A stretch of 59,237 nt of DNA from an uncultured Clostridia bacterium (lineage in GTDB: Bacteria > Bacillota > Clostridia > Oscillospirales > Ruminococcaceae), in NCBI GenBank assembly GCA_947389015.1, contig CANDVA010000017.1, forward strand, positions 1 through 59,237, read 5' to 3'. Of the stretch, positions 1-7,098 are shown piece after piece. Below the pieces are notes generated by a model that was not told the DNA's origin, searched no databases, and worked only from the letters and a program-made list of their open reading frames with translations. The first letter of the stretch is position 1. Each line of letters begins with the position of its first letter. Position numbers and translations under genes: made by a program.

Positions 1-5
1 TGACG

Positions 6-34
6 AAAAACTTTTATTCCGCGCTTCGCGCGGA
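6..34 (-). terminator. Rho-independent terminator of the YbaK-like gene
   Basis: On the minus strand a perfect 7-bp GC-rich stem (TCCGCGC/GCGCGGA, 3-nt loop, 18-34) is followed by an A/T stretch ending in a T run. It lies about 30 nt past the stop of the deacylase gene, so it probably ends that transcript. Confidence 0.7.
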
Positions 35-64
35 GAGTGCTGCTAATATAAATTCCGATTTACT

Positions 65-544
65 TTACTCCGCCGCGATATCCGCAAACTCCCCCGAGCA
101 GGCCTTGACAAGATCCTCGGGAGTAAGCTCTAGCTGCAAGCCCAGCCGTCCGCCGCTTACTATGATACGCTCCAATTCCCGCGCGCTCTCGTGAATCACC
201 GTGCGGTAGGGCTTCTTCATTCCGAGAGGTGAGCACCCTCCGCGTATGTATCCCGTCACGGTGAGTATATCCTTGACGTGTACGGGCGTGAGCGCTTTCT
301 CTCCGACCGCGCGGGCGCATTTTTTCAAGTCCATTTCGCGGTCGACGGGCAGACAGAATACGAAATACTTCCCGCTCTTCCCGACCGTGACAAGCGTTTT
401 GAACGTCATCGCCGTATCCTCGCCCAAAAGCTCCGCTATCTGTACTCCGTCCACAAAATTCTCACATTCGTAGGTATGTGAGACATACGGTATCTTAAGC
501 TTATCAAGCATACGCATTGCGTTGGTTTTATTGTCCTTTGCCAT
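65..544 (-). CDS. ybaK: YbaK/EbsC-type aminoacyl-tRNA deacylase
   Basis: The 159-residue protein matches the YbaK/ProX editing-domain family, which hydrolyses Cys-tRNA(Pro) and related mischarged tRNAs in the cytosol. Family features seen are an N-terminal helix region (TNAMRMLDKLKIPY), the segment around FKTLVTVGKSGKYFVF, the conserved Lys of the LKKCARAVGEKAL helix, and the glycine-rich stretch GYIRGGCSPLGMKK that shapes the active site. I chose the ATG at 544 because GGGAG lies 7 nt upstream; a longer reading frame to 574 has no SD. Length is normal for a stand-alone YbaK. It is last in a leftward series after the small membrane peptide. The exact tRNA substrate cannot be read from sequence. 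Confidence 0.9.
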   Translation of the reverse strand: MAKDNKTNAMRMLDKLKIPYVSHTYECENFVDGVQIAELLGEDTAMTFKTLVTVGKSGKYFVFCLPVDREMDLKKCARAVGEKALTPVHVKDILTVTGYIRGGCSPLGMKKPYRTVIHESARELERIIVSGGRLGLQLELTPEDLVKACSGEFADIAAE

Positions 545-564
545 TTGTTTTCTCCCACACCAAA

Positions 565-609
565 CACCGCCCAAAGCCTCGCGCTTTCAAAAAGCCGCTT
601 GGGGCGGTG
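565..609 (-). terminator. Inverted repeat, possible weak terminator or attenuator
   Basis: CACCGCCC (565-572) pairs with GGGCGGTG (602-609) around a loop of about 29 nt that could fold further. On the minus strand it lies between the stop of the 45-codon gene (631) and the start of ybaK (544). The following T stretch is short, so termination would be partial. Confidence 0.45.
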
Positions 610-630
610 CGTTTATTCGTTTTGATGCGA

Positions 631-768
631 TCAGATCTCGTCGTCGTCAATATCGAGATCCCACTTATCGAGCAGCTCGGTCTTGCCGAGCAGGAAGTAA
701 GCGACGGCAGCCGCCGCCATTGCCGCGATTGCGATAATGCCCGAGATAATAACGATCTTTTTAGTCAT
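631..768 (-). CDS. Small single-pass membrane peptide, 45 aa
   Basis: This short reading frame encodes 45 residues: a basic start (MTKK), one hydrophobic helix of about 22 residues (IVIISGIIAIAAMAAAAVAYFLLG) and a highly acidic tail (DKWDLDIDDDEI). A very strong SD (GGGAGGAATTATC then ATG) supports translation. It starts 30 nt after the terD stop on the same strand, so it is probably co-transcribed with terD. Predicted topology is Nin-Cout. I do not recognise a family; single-helix acidic peptides often bind a larger membrane complex, but that is inference. Confidence 0.7.
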   Translation of the reverse strand: MTKKIVIISGIIAIAAMAAAAVAYFLLGKTELLDKWDLDIDDDEI

Positions 769-798
769 GATAATTCCTCCCTTACGTTATAGAAAAGC

Positions 799-1389
799 TT
801 ACTGGAAACGCGCCGCGATATCCGCTATGCCGTTGTCGTTCGTGGGCTCGCCGACAGCGCCGAACTTCCATTCTCCGTTGTAGCGGTAAACCTCGCCGAA
901 GATCATAGCGGTCTTGCCCTCGTAGTTCTCGGAGAGATTGTACTTGCAGAGCTCCGTGCCAGTGTCCGCGTCAACGATCCTGATGAACGCGTTGCGGATC
1001 ATGCCGAACTGCTGTTTACGCTCTCTTGCCTGATAGATAGTAACCACGAAAACTATCTTGTTGTAATCGGCGGGAACTCTGTTCAGCTCGACGATTATCT
1101 GCTCGTCATCGCCGTCGCCCGCGCCCGTGAGGTTGTCTCCGCAGTGACGCACCGCGCCGCTTCTGTGCTGAAGCTGACCGTAATAAACAACGTCGATTGG
1201 ACCCGCCAGCTTGCCCGTGCTCTCTGTAATAAGGATAGCGGACGCGTCGCAGTCGATATCCTCCTGCTTGCTGAACAGCGAGAACTTCTTGGGAGCCTCG
1301 TCCCAGCCCAGTCCGACAACAAGGGATTTCAATCCCGCGTTGCTCTTTGTAAGGTCGACCTTCTGACCCTTTTGAAGATTTACAGACAT
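799..1389 (-). CDS. terD: TerD-family stress protein
   Basis: A 196-residue cytosolic TerD/CABP protein. Visible family features are the N-terminal MSVNLQKGQKVDLTK, the central Ca2+-binding acidic loop GAGDGDDEQI (about residue 90) and the C-terminal motif KTAMIFGEVYRYNGEWKFGAVGE. TerD-like proteins bind calcium and belong to stress or conflict systems linked to tellurite, phage and metal resistance. No other ter genes (terB, terC, telA) are nearby. The only close partner is the 45-codon membrane peptide downstream. SD is AGGAGG 8-9 nt before ATG; a promoter (1451-1479) and a palindrome (1418-1433) lie upstream. Solo TerD proteins are common in Firmicutes and their role is unsettled. Confidence 0.93.
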   Translation of the reverse strand: MSVNLQKGQKVDLTKSNAGLKSLVVGLGWDEAPKKFSLFSKQEDIDCDASAILITESTGKLAGPIDVVYYGQLQHRSGAVRHCGDNLTGAGDGDDEQIIVELNRVPADYNKIVFVVTIYQARERKQQFGMIRNAFIRIVDADTGTELCKYNLSENYEGKTAMIFGEVYRYNGEWKFGAVGEPTNDNGIADIAARFQ

Positions 1390-1417
1390 ATTTTTTCCTC
1401 CTCGGAATAAAAAAATT

Positions 1418-1433
1418 CAACATTATAATGTTG
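1418..1433. promoter_or_regulatory. Perfect 16-bp palindrome in the terD leader
   Basis: CAACATTATAATGTTG is a perfect inverted repeat lying between the predicted -10 box of terD and its SD. It is placed like an operator that blocks early elongation, though it could also hold a second -10 (TATAAT on each strand). Confidence 0.45.
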
Positions 1434-1450
1434 TATTGCCACACAATTTT

Positions 1451-1479
1451 ATTATACTACATATTTGTCCAAAATGCAA
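1451..1479 (-). promoter_or_regulatory. Sigma-A promoter of terD
   Basis: On the minus strand TTGCAT (-35) and TATAAT (-10) are separated by 17 bp, about 60 bp upstream of the terD start. Confidence 0.7.
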
Positions 1480-1496
1480 TAGGGGAGTGGAAATTT

Positions 1497-2420
1497 TTAC
1501 TCCCAGCCGACGTCTATCCGCTTTTCATTGAAGTCGACGCTCGCGCTTGCCGCGTGACCTCCGAGCTCAAGCGTTCCTTTTGTTACGATAAGCTCAAGGT
1601 CGACGGAAAACAGCTTATCTGAATTGCAGACCGTAAGGCTGTATACCGCGAGCACCTCGCGGAGCGTTTCGAGAGTGTACGGCTCGCCGTTTTCGTCGGT
1701 CTCCTCGTACTCCTCGGCTATCTCGAGCAGATCGGGACAGACACGCTCCAGTATCTCGTCCTTGTGCTCGTATATCCCGCGTACCGCGCGGAATATCCTC
1801 TCACGGTCGCTTTCCTTGTAATCGGCAACGATTAGCTCCGCGGGATCGGACGCGCCAAACGGCGGCAGTGTTATCTCCTCGGATCTGAGCTCGTTGAATT
1901 TGCTGTCGAAACGGAACTTCATTTTGCCGAGGAACTCGTCCTCGATAACGATCTCGGAAACGTATTCCCGTTCGTATTCCGCCTTTGCATCCGATTCCTT
2001 TTTGGCGGAGCGCCTGCTTTTGACCGTATGTGTCGCGATCGTGACCGCCCACCAGACCGCTATAAGAACGGTCCATATAAGCCACCCGCCTTCGTTATAA
2101 TATGCGCCGATAATGCCGACGTGGAGGGCGGCGAGCGCCAGCATCCACAGCACGTACAGGACAGTCCTGCCGACCGTCGCCGCCTTTGACGGACGAGGCT
2201 TTTTATAGTACGTTCCGCCGTATACCGCGCCGGGGAAATTATCGTAAATAATATAAGTACCCACAGACAGTATCCACCAGATAAGTATGAAAACCACCGC
2301 AACGAACCAGTCGCCGTCCTCGTTATCACACGACGCGGCTATCCCCAGATGAAAGAAAGCCAATATCAGTACCCATATAACGCCGAAAAACACTTTGATG
2401 AATTTAAACAGTTTTTCCAT
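1497..2420 (-). CDS. Four-TM membrane protein with DUF2262-like C-terminal domain
   Basis: The 307-residue protein has two similar halves of a membrane part: helices near residues 8-30 and 40-60, then near 85-105 and 112-132. Each half contains a run like LAFFHLGIAAS / LAALHVGIIGA, suggesting an internal duplication. A basic-acidic linker follows, then a soluble domain (from about residue 160, SEIVIEDEFLGKMKF) resembling the DUF2262 family. ATG at 2420 is chosen because AAAGGAG lies 7 nt upstream; a TTG 6 nt earlier would overlap the SD. A strong promoter sits directly upstream. Function unknown. Confidence 0.8.
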   Translation of the reverse strand: MEKLFKFIKVFFGVIWVLILAFFHLGIAASCDNEDGDWFVAVVFILIWWILSVGTYIIYDNFPGAVYGGTYYKKPRPSKAATVGRTVLYVLWMLALAALHVGIIGAYYNEGGWLIWTVLIAVWWAVTIATHTVKSRRSAKKESDAKAEYEREYVSEIVIEDEFLGKMKFRFDSKFNELRSEEITLPPFGASDPAELIVADYKESDRERIFRAVRGIYEHKDEILERVCPDLLEIAEEYEETDENGEPYTLETLREVLAVYSLTVCNSDKLFSVDLELIVTKGTLELGGHAASASVDFNEKRIDVGWE

Positions 2421-2448
2421 TGACAAGCTCCTTTACAATACTTGTTTC

Positions 2449-2477
2449 ATTATATATCATAAAAAGGAAAAAGTCAA
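2449..2477 (-). promoter_or_regulatory. Sigma-A promoter of the DUF2262-like gene
   Basis: Minus-strand TTGACT, 17-bp spacer, TATAAT, ending about 30 bp before the start codon. Confidence 0.8.
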
Positions 2478-2509
2478 GCGCAACACGCTAAAAAATCTTT
2501 CAAATCCTC

Positions 2510-2538
2510 TTGAAATTTGTATATGAAAGTGTTATAAT
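2510..2538 (+). promoter_or_regulatory. Sigma-A promoter of the MATE gene
   Basis: TTGAAA and TATAAT separated by exactly 17 bp. The predicted start of transcription near 2545 gives a leader of about 57 nt. Confidence 0.8.
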
Positions 2539-2565
2539 TATCGTTGCAATGTCGGAAACAAGTTC

Positions 2566-2601
2566 GAGGGGAGGGGCAGAGCGCGGCTTTGCCATTAAAA
2601 C
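2566..2601 (+). promoter_or_regulatory. SD separated from the start codon by a stem-loop
   Basis: The only purine-rich SD (GAGGGGAGG, 2566-2574) is 27 nt from the ATG, too far for normal initiation. The gap holds a 7-bp hairpin GGCAGAG/CTTTGCC with a 5-nt loop (2575-2593, one G-T pair). If folded, it leaves 8 nt between SD and ATG, a normal spacing. Confidence 0.5.
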
Positions 2602-4002
2602 ATGAAAGACTTGACCAAGGGCAGACCGATAAAGCTGATAGTGCTTTTCGCGCTGCCGATACTGTTAGGCAATATTTTTCAGCAGATGTACAGTCTCGCG
2701 GACATAATGATTATAGGCAAAAATCTCGGCAACAATTCCATTGCCGCGGTAGGGGCGACGGCGCCCGTCGTCTCGCTGATGTTCAATATCATAAACGGCT
2801 CTATAACGGGATTTGCGATCATCGTCGCCAAGTGCTTCGGAGCGGGCGACCACGACGAGCTGCACAGGACTGTCGCGCGTATGGCGGTGTTCGCCGGCGG
2901 GCTTACGGTGCTGATAATCGCGGTAATGGCTGTGTTTATCGACCCGCTTCTGCACGCGCTCGACGTTTCGGAGTCAATATTTGCCGAGGCGCGGAGCTAT
3001 CTGATTATCGTGGCGTACGGGCTTGTCGTGACACTGTTGTACAACTTTGAGGCGGGAATTCTCCGCGCGGTCGGCGACAGCGTTGTGCCGCTCGTTATTC
3101 TCGTTATCTCGACCATACTGAATATTCTGCTCGACCTGCTTATGGTGTGCGTATTTCATATGGGTGTAGTCGGCGCGGCGCTCGCTACGGTAGCGGCGCA
3201 GGCGATATCGGCGGCGGTTTGCTTGGTTTACCTGATAAAGCGCCGTCCGTTTCTGCTCGTCGGGAAAAAGGACTTCGTGTTCACGGCGGGGAGCACTGCG
3301 GAGCTGCTCAGCGCGGGCTTCGGAATGGCGCTTATGTACTCGATAGTGGATATCGGCTCTATCGTTCTGCAGAACGGCATAAACGGCTTCAGGGAGGATA
3401 TGATAACCGCCCATACCGCCGCGCGCAAGATATTCAGCATTCTGATGATACCGTTTTCGTCGGTAAGCGCGACGCTTATCACTTATTGCTCGCAGAACCT
3501 CGGCGCGGGCAGGTATACCCGTATCCGCAAGGGTATCAGGGATTGTATGCTGATAATGCTCGCTTGGGCGACCCTCGCTGTCGTAACGATCTTTCTCGCG
3601 GGGCGCGGTCTTGTGGGGATGATAGTCACCGATACGGACACGCCGACGGGCGCGGCGATAGCGGATACGGCGGTGCTGTACCTGAAATGGGCGGTGGCGT
3701 TCTTTTATCCGCTTGCGATACTGCTCGGGCTGCGAAGCGCGCTTCAGGGCTTGGGAAGAAGCCTTGTGCCGATAATATGCAGTATTATCGAAATGCTGTG
3801 GAAGGTGGTCACGGTGGCGGTGATGATACCGCTTTTCGGCGGCAAAAACGGCACGGTCGGCGGTACGGTCGAGCAGATAGGCGGCTATTTCGGCGTGGTG
3901 ATCTCCGAGCCGATAATCTGGACGGCGTGTGCGGTAATGATCGGCATTATCACGCTTGTGACGTTGTTTCATATGCCTAAGGAGGACGTTAAGGACGGCT
4001 AA
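2602..4002 (+). CDS. MATE-family multidrug efflux transporter
   Basis: A 466-residue integral membrane protein of the MATE superfamily, which exports drugs or metabolites using a Na+ or H+ gradient. The start MKDLTKGRPIKLI is typical of DinF/NorM-like clostridial members, and about twelve hydrophobic segments are visible. Conserved stretches include ADIMIIGKNLGNNSIAAVGATAP near TM1-2 and AEARSYLIIVAYGL in the fourth helix region. Length is normal. It has its own promoter and a terminator, so it is monocistronic. Translation probably depends on the structured spacer described in its leader. Substrate unknown. Confidence 0.93.
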   Translation: MKDLTKGRPIKLIVLFALPILLGNIFQQMYSLADIMIIGKNLGNNSIAAVGATAPVVSLMFNIINGSITGFAIIVAKCFGAGDHDELHRTVARMAVFAGGLTVLIIAVMAVFIDPLLHALDVSESIFAEARSYLIIVAYGLVVTLLYNFEAGILRAVGDSVVPLVILVISTILNILLDLLMVCVFHMGVVGAALATVAAQAISAAVCLVYLIKRRPFLLVGKKDFVFTAGSTAELLSAGFGMALMYSIVDIGSIVLQNGINGFREDMITAHTAARKIFSILMIPFSSVSATLITYCSQNLGAGRYTRIRKGIRDCMLIMLAWATLAVVTIFLAGRGLVGMIVTDTDTPTGAAIADTAVLYLKWAVAFFYPLAILLGLRSALQGLGRSLVPIICSIIEMLWKVVTVAVMIPLFGGKNGTVGGTVEQIGGYFGVVISEPIIWTACAVMIGIITLVTLFHMPKEDVKDG

Positions 4003-4007
4003 GATCA

Positions 4008-4039
4008 AAAAAAGCCATATATTGCATATGGCTTTTTTG
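4008..4039 (+). terminator. Rho-independent terminator after the MATE gene
   Basis: AAAGCCATAT and ATATGGCTTT form a 10-bp stem with a 5-nt loop followed by a T tract. The A tract on the other side would also allow leftward termination. Confidence 0.88.
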
Positions 4040-4068
4040 TTGACATTTTTTGTATAATATGTTACAAT
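4040..4068 (+). promoter_or_regulatory. Sigma-A promoter of the cellulase gene
   Basis: Consensus TTGACA with TACAAT 17 bp downstream, immediately after the preceding terminator. A TATAAT at 4053-4058 is too close to the -35 to be used with it. Confidence 0.8.
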
Positions 4069-4105
4069 ATAGATAACGTTTTAGACCTAATTGAAGGAGC
4101 GTATT

Positions 4106-6154
4106 ATGAAAAAATTGATATCCAAATCGGCGGCGTTTATTCTGGCGGCTATGCTGCTTTGTACGGGCTGCTACGGGAACGTCACCTCGGAGACGTCGGG
4201 CACGGGGAACGTTTCCGACAGCTCGTCCGTTTCCTCGGAAAGCTCGTCGGAGAGTTCAAGCTCTTCAAGTTCGTCAAGCTCATCTTCAAGCTCGACAAAC
4301 GCTTCAAGCACTTCAAGCACTTCCGACTCGACAAGTTCAGCGACCTCATCGGGCAGTGCTGAGAGCACGTCGGCGGAAAGCAGCTCAACTCCGCAGAGCA
4401 GCACGCCGCAAGGCAGTTCGGCAAGCTCTCCTCAAAGCTCGTCAAGCGTTCAGCAGCCCGCGGGCAGCGTTGAATTCTCGTGGAGCGCGGGAAACTCATG
4501 GGAGGAGGGCGGCAATAAGTGCGGAACCTGCGAGCTGACTATCAAAAACAGCTCGTCAAGCAATATAGGAGGGTGGACGGTGAGCTTTGACGTGCCGAGC
4601 GGATTTAATATATCCAACTCTTGGAACGGCAATTTCAGCGTGAACGGTACAAAGGTGACCGTCGGCAATGTTGAATATAACGGCGATATCCCCGTTGGCG
4701 GGAGCGTGAATTTCGGGTTCAATTACAGCAGCCCGACAACGTTCGCGCCGCCCGAGAACGTGGATTTCAACGGAACGAAGTCAAGCGCGCCGAGCAATAA
4801 CAACGGGAATAACAGCAATAGTCAGAATAATAACTCCGATAATAATCAAAACGATCAAAATAACGATCAGAACAACGACAAAAATCCCGTAGATACCGCG
4901 CCGTCGGGAACCGTTGCGGAGCTTTTGAAGCGCACCGACAAGTCAAAGCAGGGCGACGACTGGTTACATACCGACGGCAACAAGATACTCGACAAGAACG
5001 GCAAGCAGGTATGGCTCACAGGCGTGAACTGGTTTGGCTACAACACGGGTACGAACACGTTTGACGGTTTGTGGAACAGCAATCTGCGCTCCTCGGTAAA
5101 GGGTATCGCAGACCACGGGTTCAATCTGATACGAGTACCGATCTCCGCGGAGCTGCTCAATCAGTGGTCGCGCGGCGAGTATCCTAAAGCCAACTACAAT
5201 AACGCCTCAAATCCCGAGCTTAACGATATGAACAGCCTTCAGATCTTCGATTATTTCCTGAAACTCGCCGAGGAAAACGGGCTTAAGGTAATGCCCGATA
5301 TCCACTGCGCCGAGACCAACGCAATGGGGCATAACGTAAATCTCTGGTATACCGACAAGGTTTCGGTCGACGATTATTATCATGCGCTGGAGTGGATAGC
5401 CGACCGCTACAAGGACAACGACACTATGATAGCGCTCGATATCAAGAACGAGCCGCACGGCAAGCCCAACGAGGGCAGCTCCGCCGCAATTTGGAACAAC
5501 TCGACCGCAAAGAACAACTGGAAATACACCGCCGAGACCGCTGCGAAAAAGGTCCTCGCGAAAAATCCCAATCTGCTGATAATGGTCGAGGGCACGGAAA
5601 TTTATTCCAAGAAGAACGGCGACTATTCCTCGTCAAATTCCGCGGACTACTATTTCAACTGGTGGGGCGGTAATCTGCGCGGAGTCAAGGACTATCCCGT
5701 CGATCTCGGGCAGTATCAGAACAAATTGGTCTACTCGCCGCATGATTACGGTCCTACCGTTTACGAACAGCCGTGGTTCCAAGGCGGTTACAGCTACGAC
5801 AGCCTTATCCGCGACTGCTGGCAGGACAACTGGCTGTACATTCACAAGGACAACACCGCGCCGCTACTTATCGGCGAATGGGGCGGCTTTATGCGCGAGC
5901 CGAATCTCACGTGGATGACTTGTATGCGTAAGCTGATAAAGGAGTATCATCTTAACCACACGTTCTGGTGCTACAACGCGAATTCGGGCGACACGGGCGG
6001 ACTTGTTCTGGACGATTTCACCACATGGGACACCGAGAAGTACAATTTCGTCAAGGAGGTTCTATGGCAGGAGGGCGGCAAGTTCGTCGGTCTCGACCAC
6101 GAGATACCCCTCGGCGCAAACGGCATCACTCTTACCGACGCAAAGGGGTTATAA
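4106..6154 (+). CDS. CBM2 plus GH5 endoglucanase, predicted lipoprotein
   Basis: The 682-residue protein has a lipoprotein-like signal peptide (MKKLISKSAAFILAAMLLCTGC, Cys22 the likely lipidated residue), a long Ser/Thr linker (about 28-118), a CBM2-like cellulose-binding domain (about 120-225, with Trp127, Trp132, Trp157 and Trp173), an Asn/Gln/Asp linker (about 229-262) and a GH5 catalytic domain from about 285. Catalytic residues are visible: acid/base Glu449 in NEPHG and nucleophile Glu591 in GEWGG. It should cut beta-1,4-glucans such as cellulose at the cell surface. No dockerin is present, so it is not a standard cellulosome part. ATG 4106 is chosen because GAAGGAG lies 6 nt upstream. 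Its stop overlaps the next ATG (TAATG). Confidence 0.95.
   Translation: MKKLISKSAAFILAAMLLCTGCYGNVTSETSGTGNVSDSSSVSSESSSESSSSSSSSSSSSSSTNASSTSSTSDSTSSATSSGSAESTSAESSSTPQSSTPQGSSASSPQSSSSVQQPAGSVEFSWSAGNSWEEGGNKCGTCELTIKNSSSSNIGGWTVSFDVPSGFNISNSWNGNFSVNGTKVTVGNVEYNGDIPVGGSVNFGFNYSSPTTFAPPENVDFNGTKSSAPSNNNGNNSNSQNNNSDNNQNDQNNDQNNDKNPVDTAPSGTVAELLKRTDKSKQGDDWLHTDGNKILDKNGKQVWLTGVNWFGYNTGTNTFDGLWNSNLRSSVKGIADHGFNLIRVPISAELLNQWSRGEYPKANYNNASNPELNDMNSLQIFDYFLKLAEENGLKVMPDIHCAETNAMGHNVNLWYTDKVSVDDYYHALEWIADRYKDNDTMIALDIKNEPHGKPNEGSSAAIWNNSTAKNNWKYTAETAAKKVLAKNPNLLIMVEGTEIYSKKNGDYSSSNSADYYFNWWGGNLRGVKDYPVDLGQYQNKLVYSPHDYGPTVYEQPWFQGGYSYDSLIRDCWQDNWLYIHKDNTAPLLIGEWGGFMREPNLTWMTCMRKLIKEYHLNHTFWCYNANSGDTGGLVLDDFTTWDTEKYNFVKEVLWQEGGKFVGLDHEIPLGANGITLTDAKGL
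4218..4360 (+). repeat. Low-complexity AGC/TCG serine-codon repeat
   Basis: Imperfect repeats of AGCTCGTCAAGCTCTTC-like units encode the Ser-rich linker of the cellulase. The tract also creates spurious reading frames on both strands and is a likely site of length variation between strains. Confidence 0.8.
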
Positions 6155-6472
6155 TGCACCTGCTTTTCTTGTGCAGCCGAAATAAGCGGCGAAGTCTTAC
6201 CGCCGAGAAAATTTTCGACGGATATAACGGACATTCCGCGCGCTCGGCGGGAACGGAGAACGATTCAAGAGTTAAAGTAACGTCGGGGCTTCTCGGCTGG
6301 GCGGATATTATTTTCTGTATGGAGAAAAAACACGCGCGGAGAATCAAGGAAAAAATATCCCGATGTCGTCCGCGGCAAAAAGGTTATCTGTCTTAATATC
6401 GACGACGATTACGAGTATATGGACGAGGAGCTTCAAGAGCTTCTCCAAAGCGCCGTAAGCGAATATATCTGA
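6154..6472 (+). pseudogene. Low-molecular-weight tyrosine phosphatase-like protein, frameshifted
   Basis: The start (MHLLFLCSRNKRRSLTAEK) carries the CX5R-S phosphatase signature at Cys7-Arg13, and ARSAGTEND and WADIIFCMEKKHARRI also match small LMW-PTP-like proteins. In frame 0 it ends after 80 residues at 6396 with a non-matching tail. Removing one A from the six-A run at 6350-6355 restores a typical ending (KKVICLNIDDDYEYMDEELQ) that stops at 6472, giving about 105 residues. This is either a true inactivating frameshift, slippage on the A run, or an assembly error. The ATG overlaps the cellulase stop, so translation is coupled. Confidence 0.8.
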
Positions 6473-6510
6473 CAAAACAGTCCGTGAAGCAACATTCACG
6501 GACTTTGTTT
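6473..6510. terminator. Bidirectional terminator between convergent genes
   Basis: AGTCCGTGAA (6479-6488) and TTCACGGACT (6495-6504) form a perfect 10-bp stem flanked by ACAAAAC and TTTGTTTT, so it works for both the phosphatase-like gene and the leftward operon. Confidence 0.85.
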
Positions 6511-7098
6511 TCAGATATTTTCTTCAATAAAATGAACGGTGGAATTATCCCAATATTCTTTGTAAACTCTGCCGCCGTTTCCATCAAGATTTAATTGATA
6601 CATTCTGAACGTTACGGGAAAATTTTTCGGCTGCCATTGCTCCACGTATGAATATTGATAGGTCATTTTTAAACGCTTCATTACCTCGCCGCTTTTCGGA
6701 TTGTTGATATCATGCGTGGCGGTAATGAATGGTATACCGTCCCTTTTCAGCTGTTCAATGACCGCCACGCCCGCCTCGGTAATAAATCCGTTACGCCAAA
6801 AGTCCTTGCGCAGCGCGTATCCGAAGTCATTTGCTCCCTCCGTGCCAACATTTATATATCCTATCGGATAATTATCTTCTTTTAAACATACGGCATAATT
6901 ATACGCGCGTTCTTGATTGTAGACGTTTTCATATCGTTTCAGGTAAAATTCTCTTGTTTCCTCCAATGTTTTTAACGGAAACCACGGCAGAAAGGTGTTG
7001 ACCTCCTCGTCGCCGTAAATTTTAAACAAGGCTTCCGCATCGTTTTCCGTGAATTTTCGCAAAATAAGACGTTCCGTCATAAGCGTCGGTGTGTTCAT
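6511..7098 (-). CDS. GNAT acetyltransferase, RimJ/RimL type
   Basis: A 195-residue GNAT protein of the RimJ/RimL (Acetyltransf_3) type. It has the typical start LMTERLILRKFTENDAEALFKIYGD, the PIGYINVG strand, the acetyl-CoA-binding region around YALRKDFWRNGFITEAGVAVI, and the NPKSGEVMKRLKM helix. Such enzymes acetylate N-terminal or side-chain amines of proteins or small molecules; the substrate here is unknown. Its ATG overlaps the stop of the upstream VWA gene by four bases (ATGA), so it is translationally coupled and is the last gene of the nine-gene operon. Confidence 0.9.
   Translation of the reverse strand: MNTPTLMTERLILRKFTENDAEALFKIYGDEEVNTFLPWFPLKTLEETREFYLKRYENVYNQERAYNYAVCLKEDNYPIGYINVGTEGANDFGYALRKDFWRNGFITEAGVAVIEQLKRDGIPFITATHDINNPKSGEVMKRLKMTYQYSYVEQWQPKNFPVTFRMYQLNLDGNGGRVYKEYWDNSTVHFIEENI

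Noticed and set aside
4218-4360. Possible CRISPR-like or tandem repeat array
   Set aside because: The units are short, irregular and in frame with the cellulase linker; there are no spacers.
4159-4538. Several short frames on both strands inside the Ser-rich cellulase linker
   Set aside because: They arise from the repetitive AGC/TCG codons and have no SD or family match.
6350-6355. Programmed -1 ribosomal frameshift in the phosphatase-like gene
   Set aside because: The shift needed to restore the frame is +1, and there is no -1 slippery heptamer with a following pseudoknot at this place.
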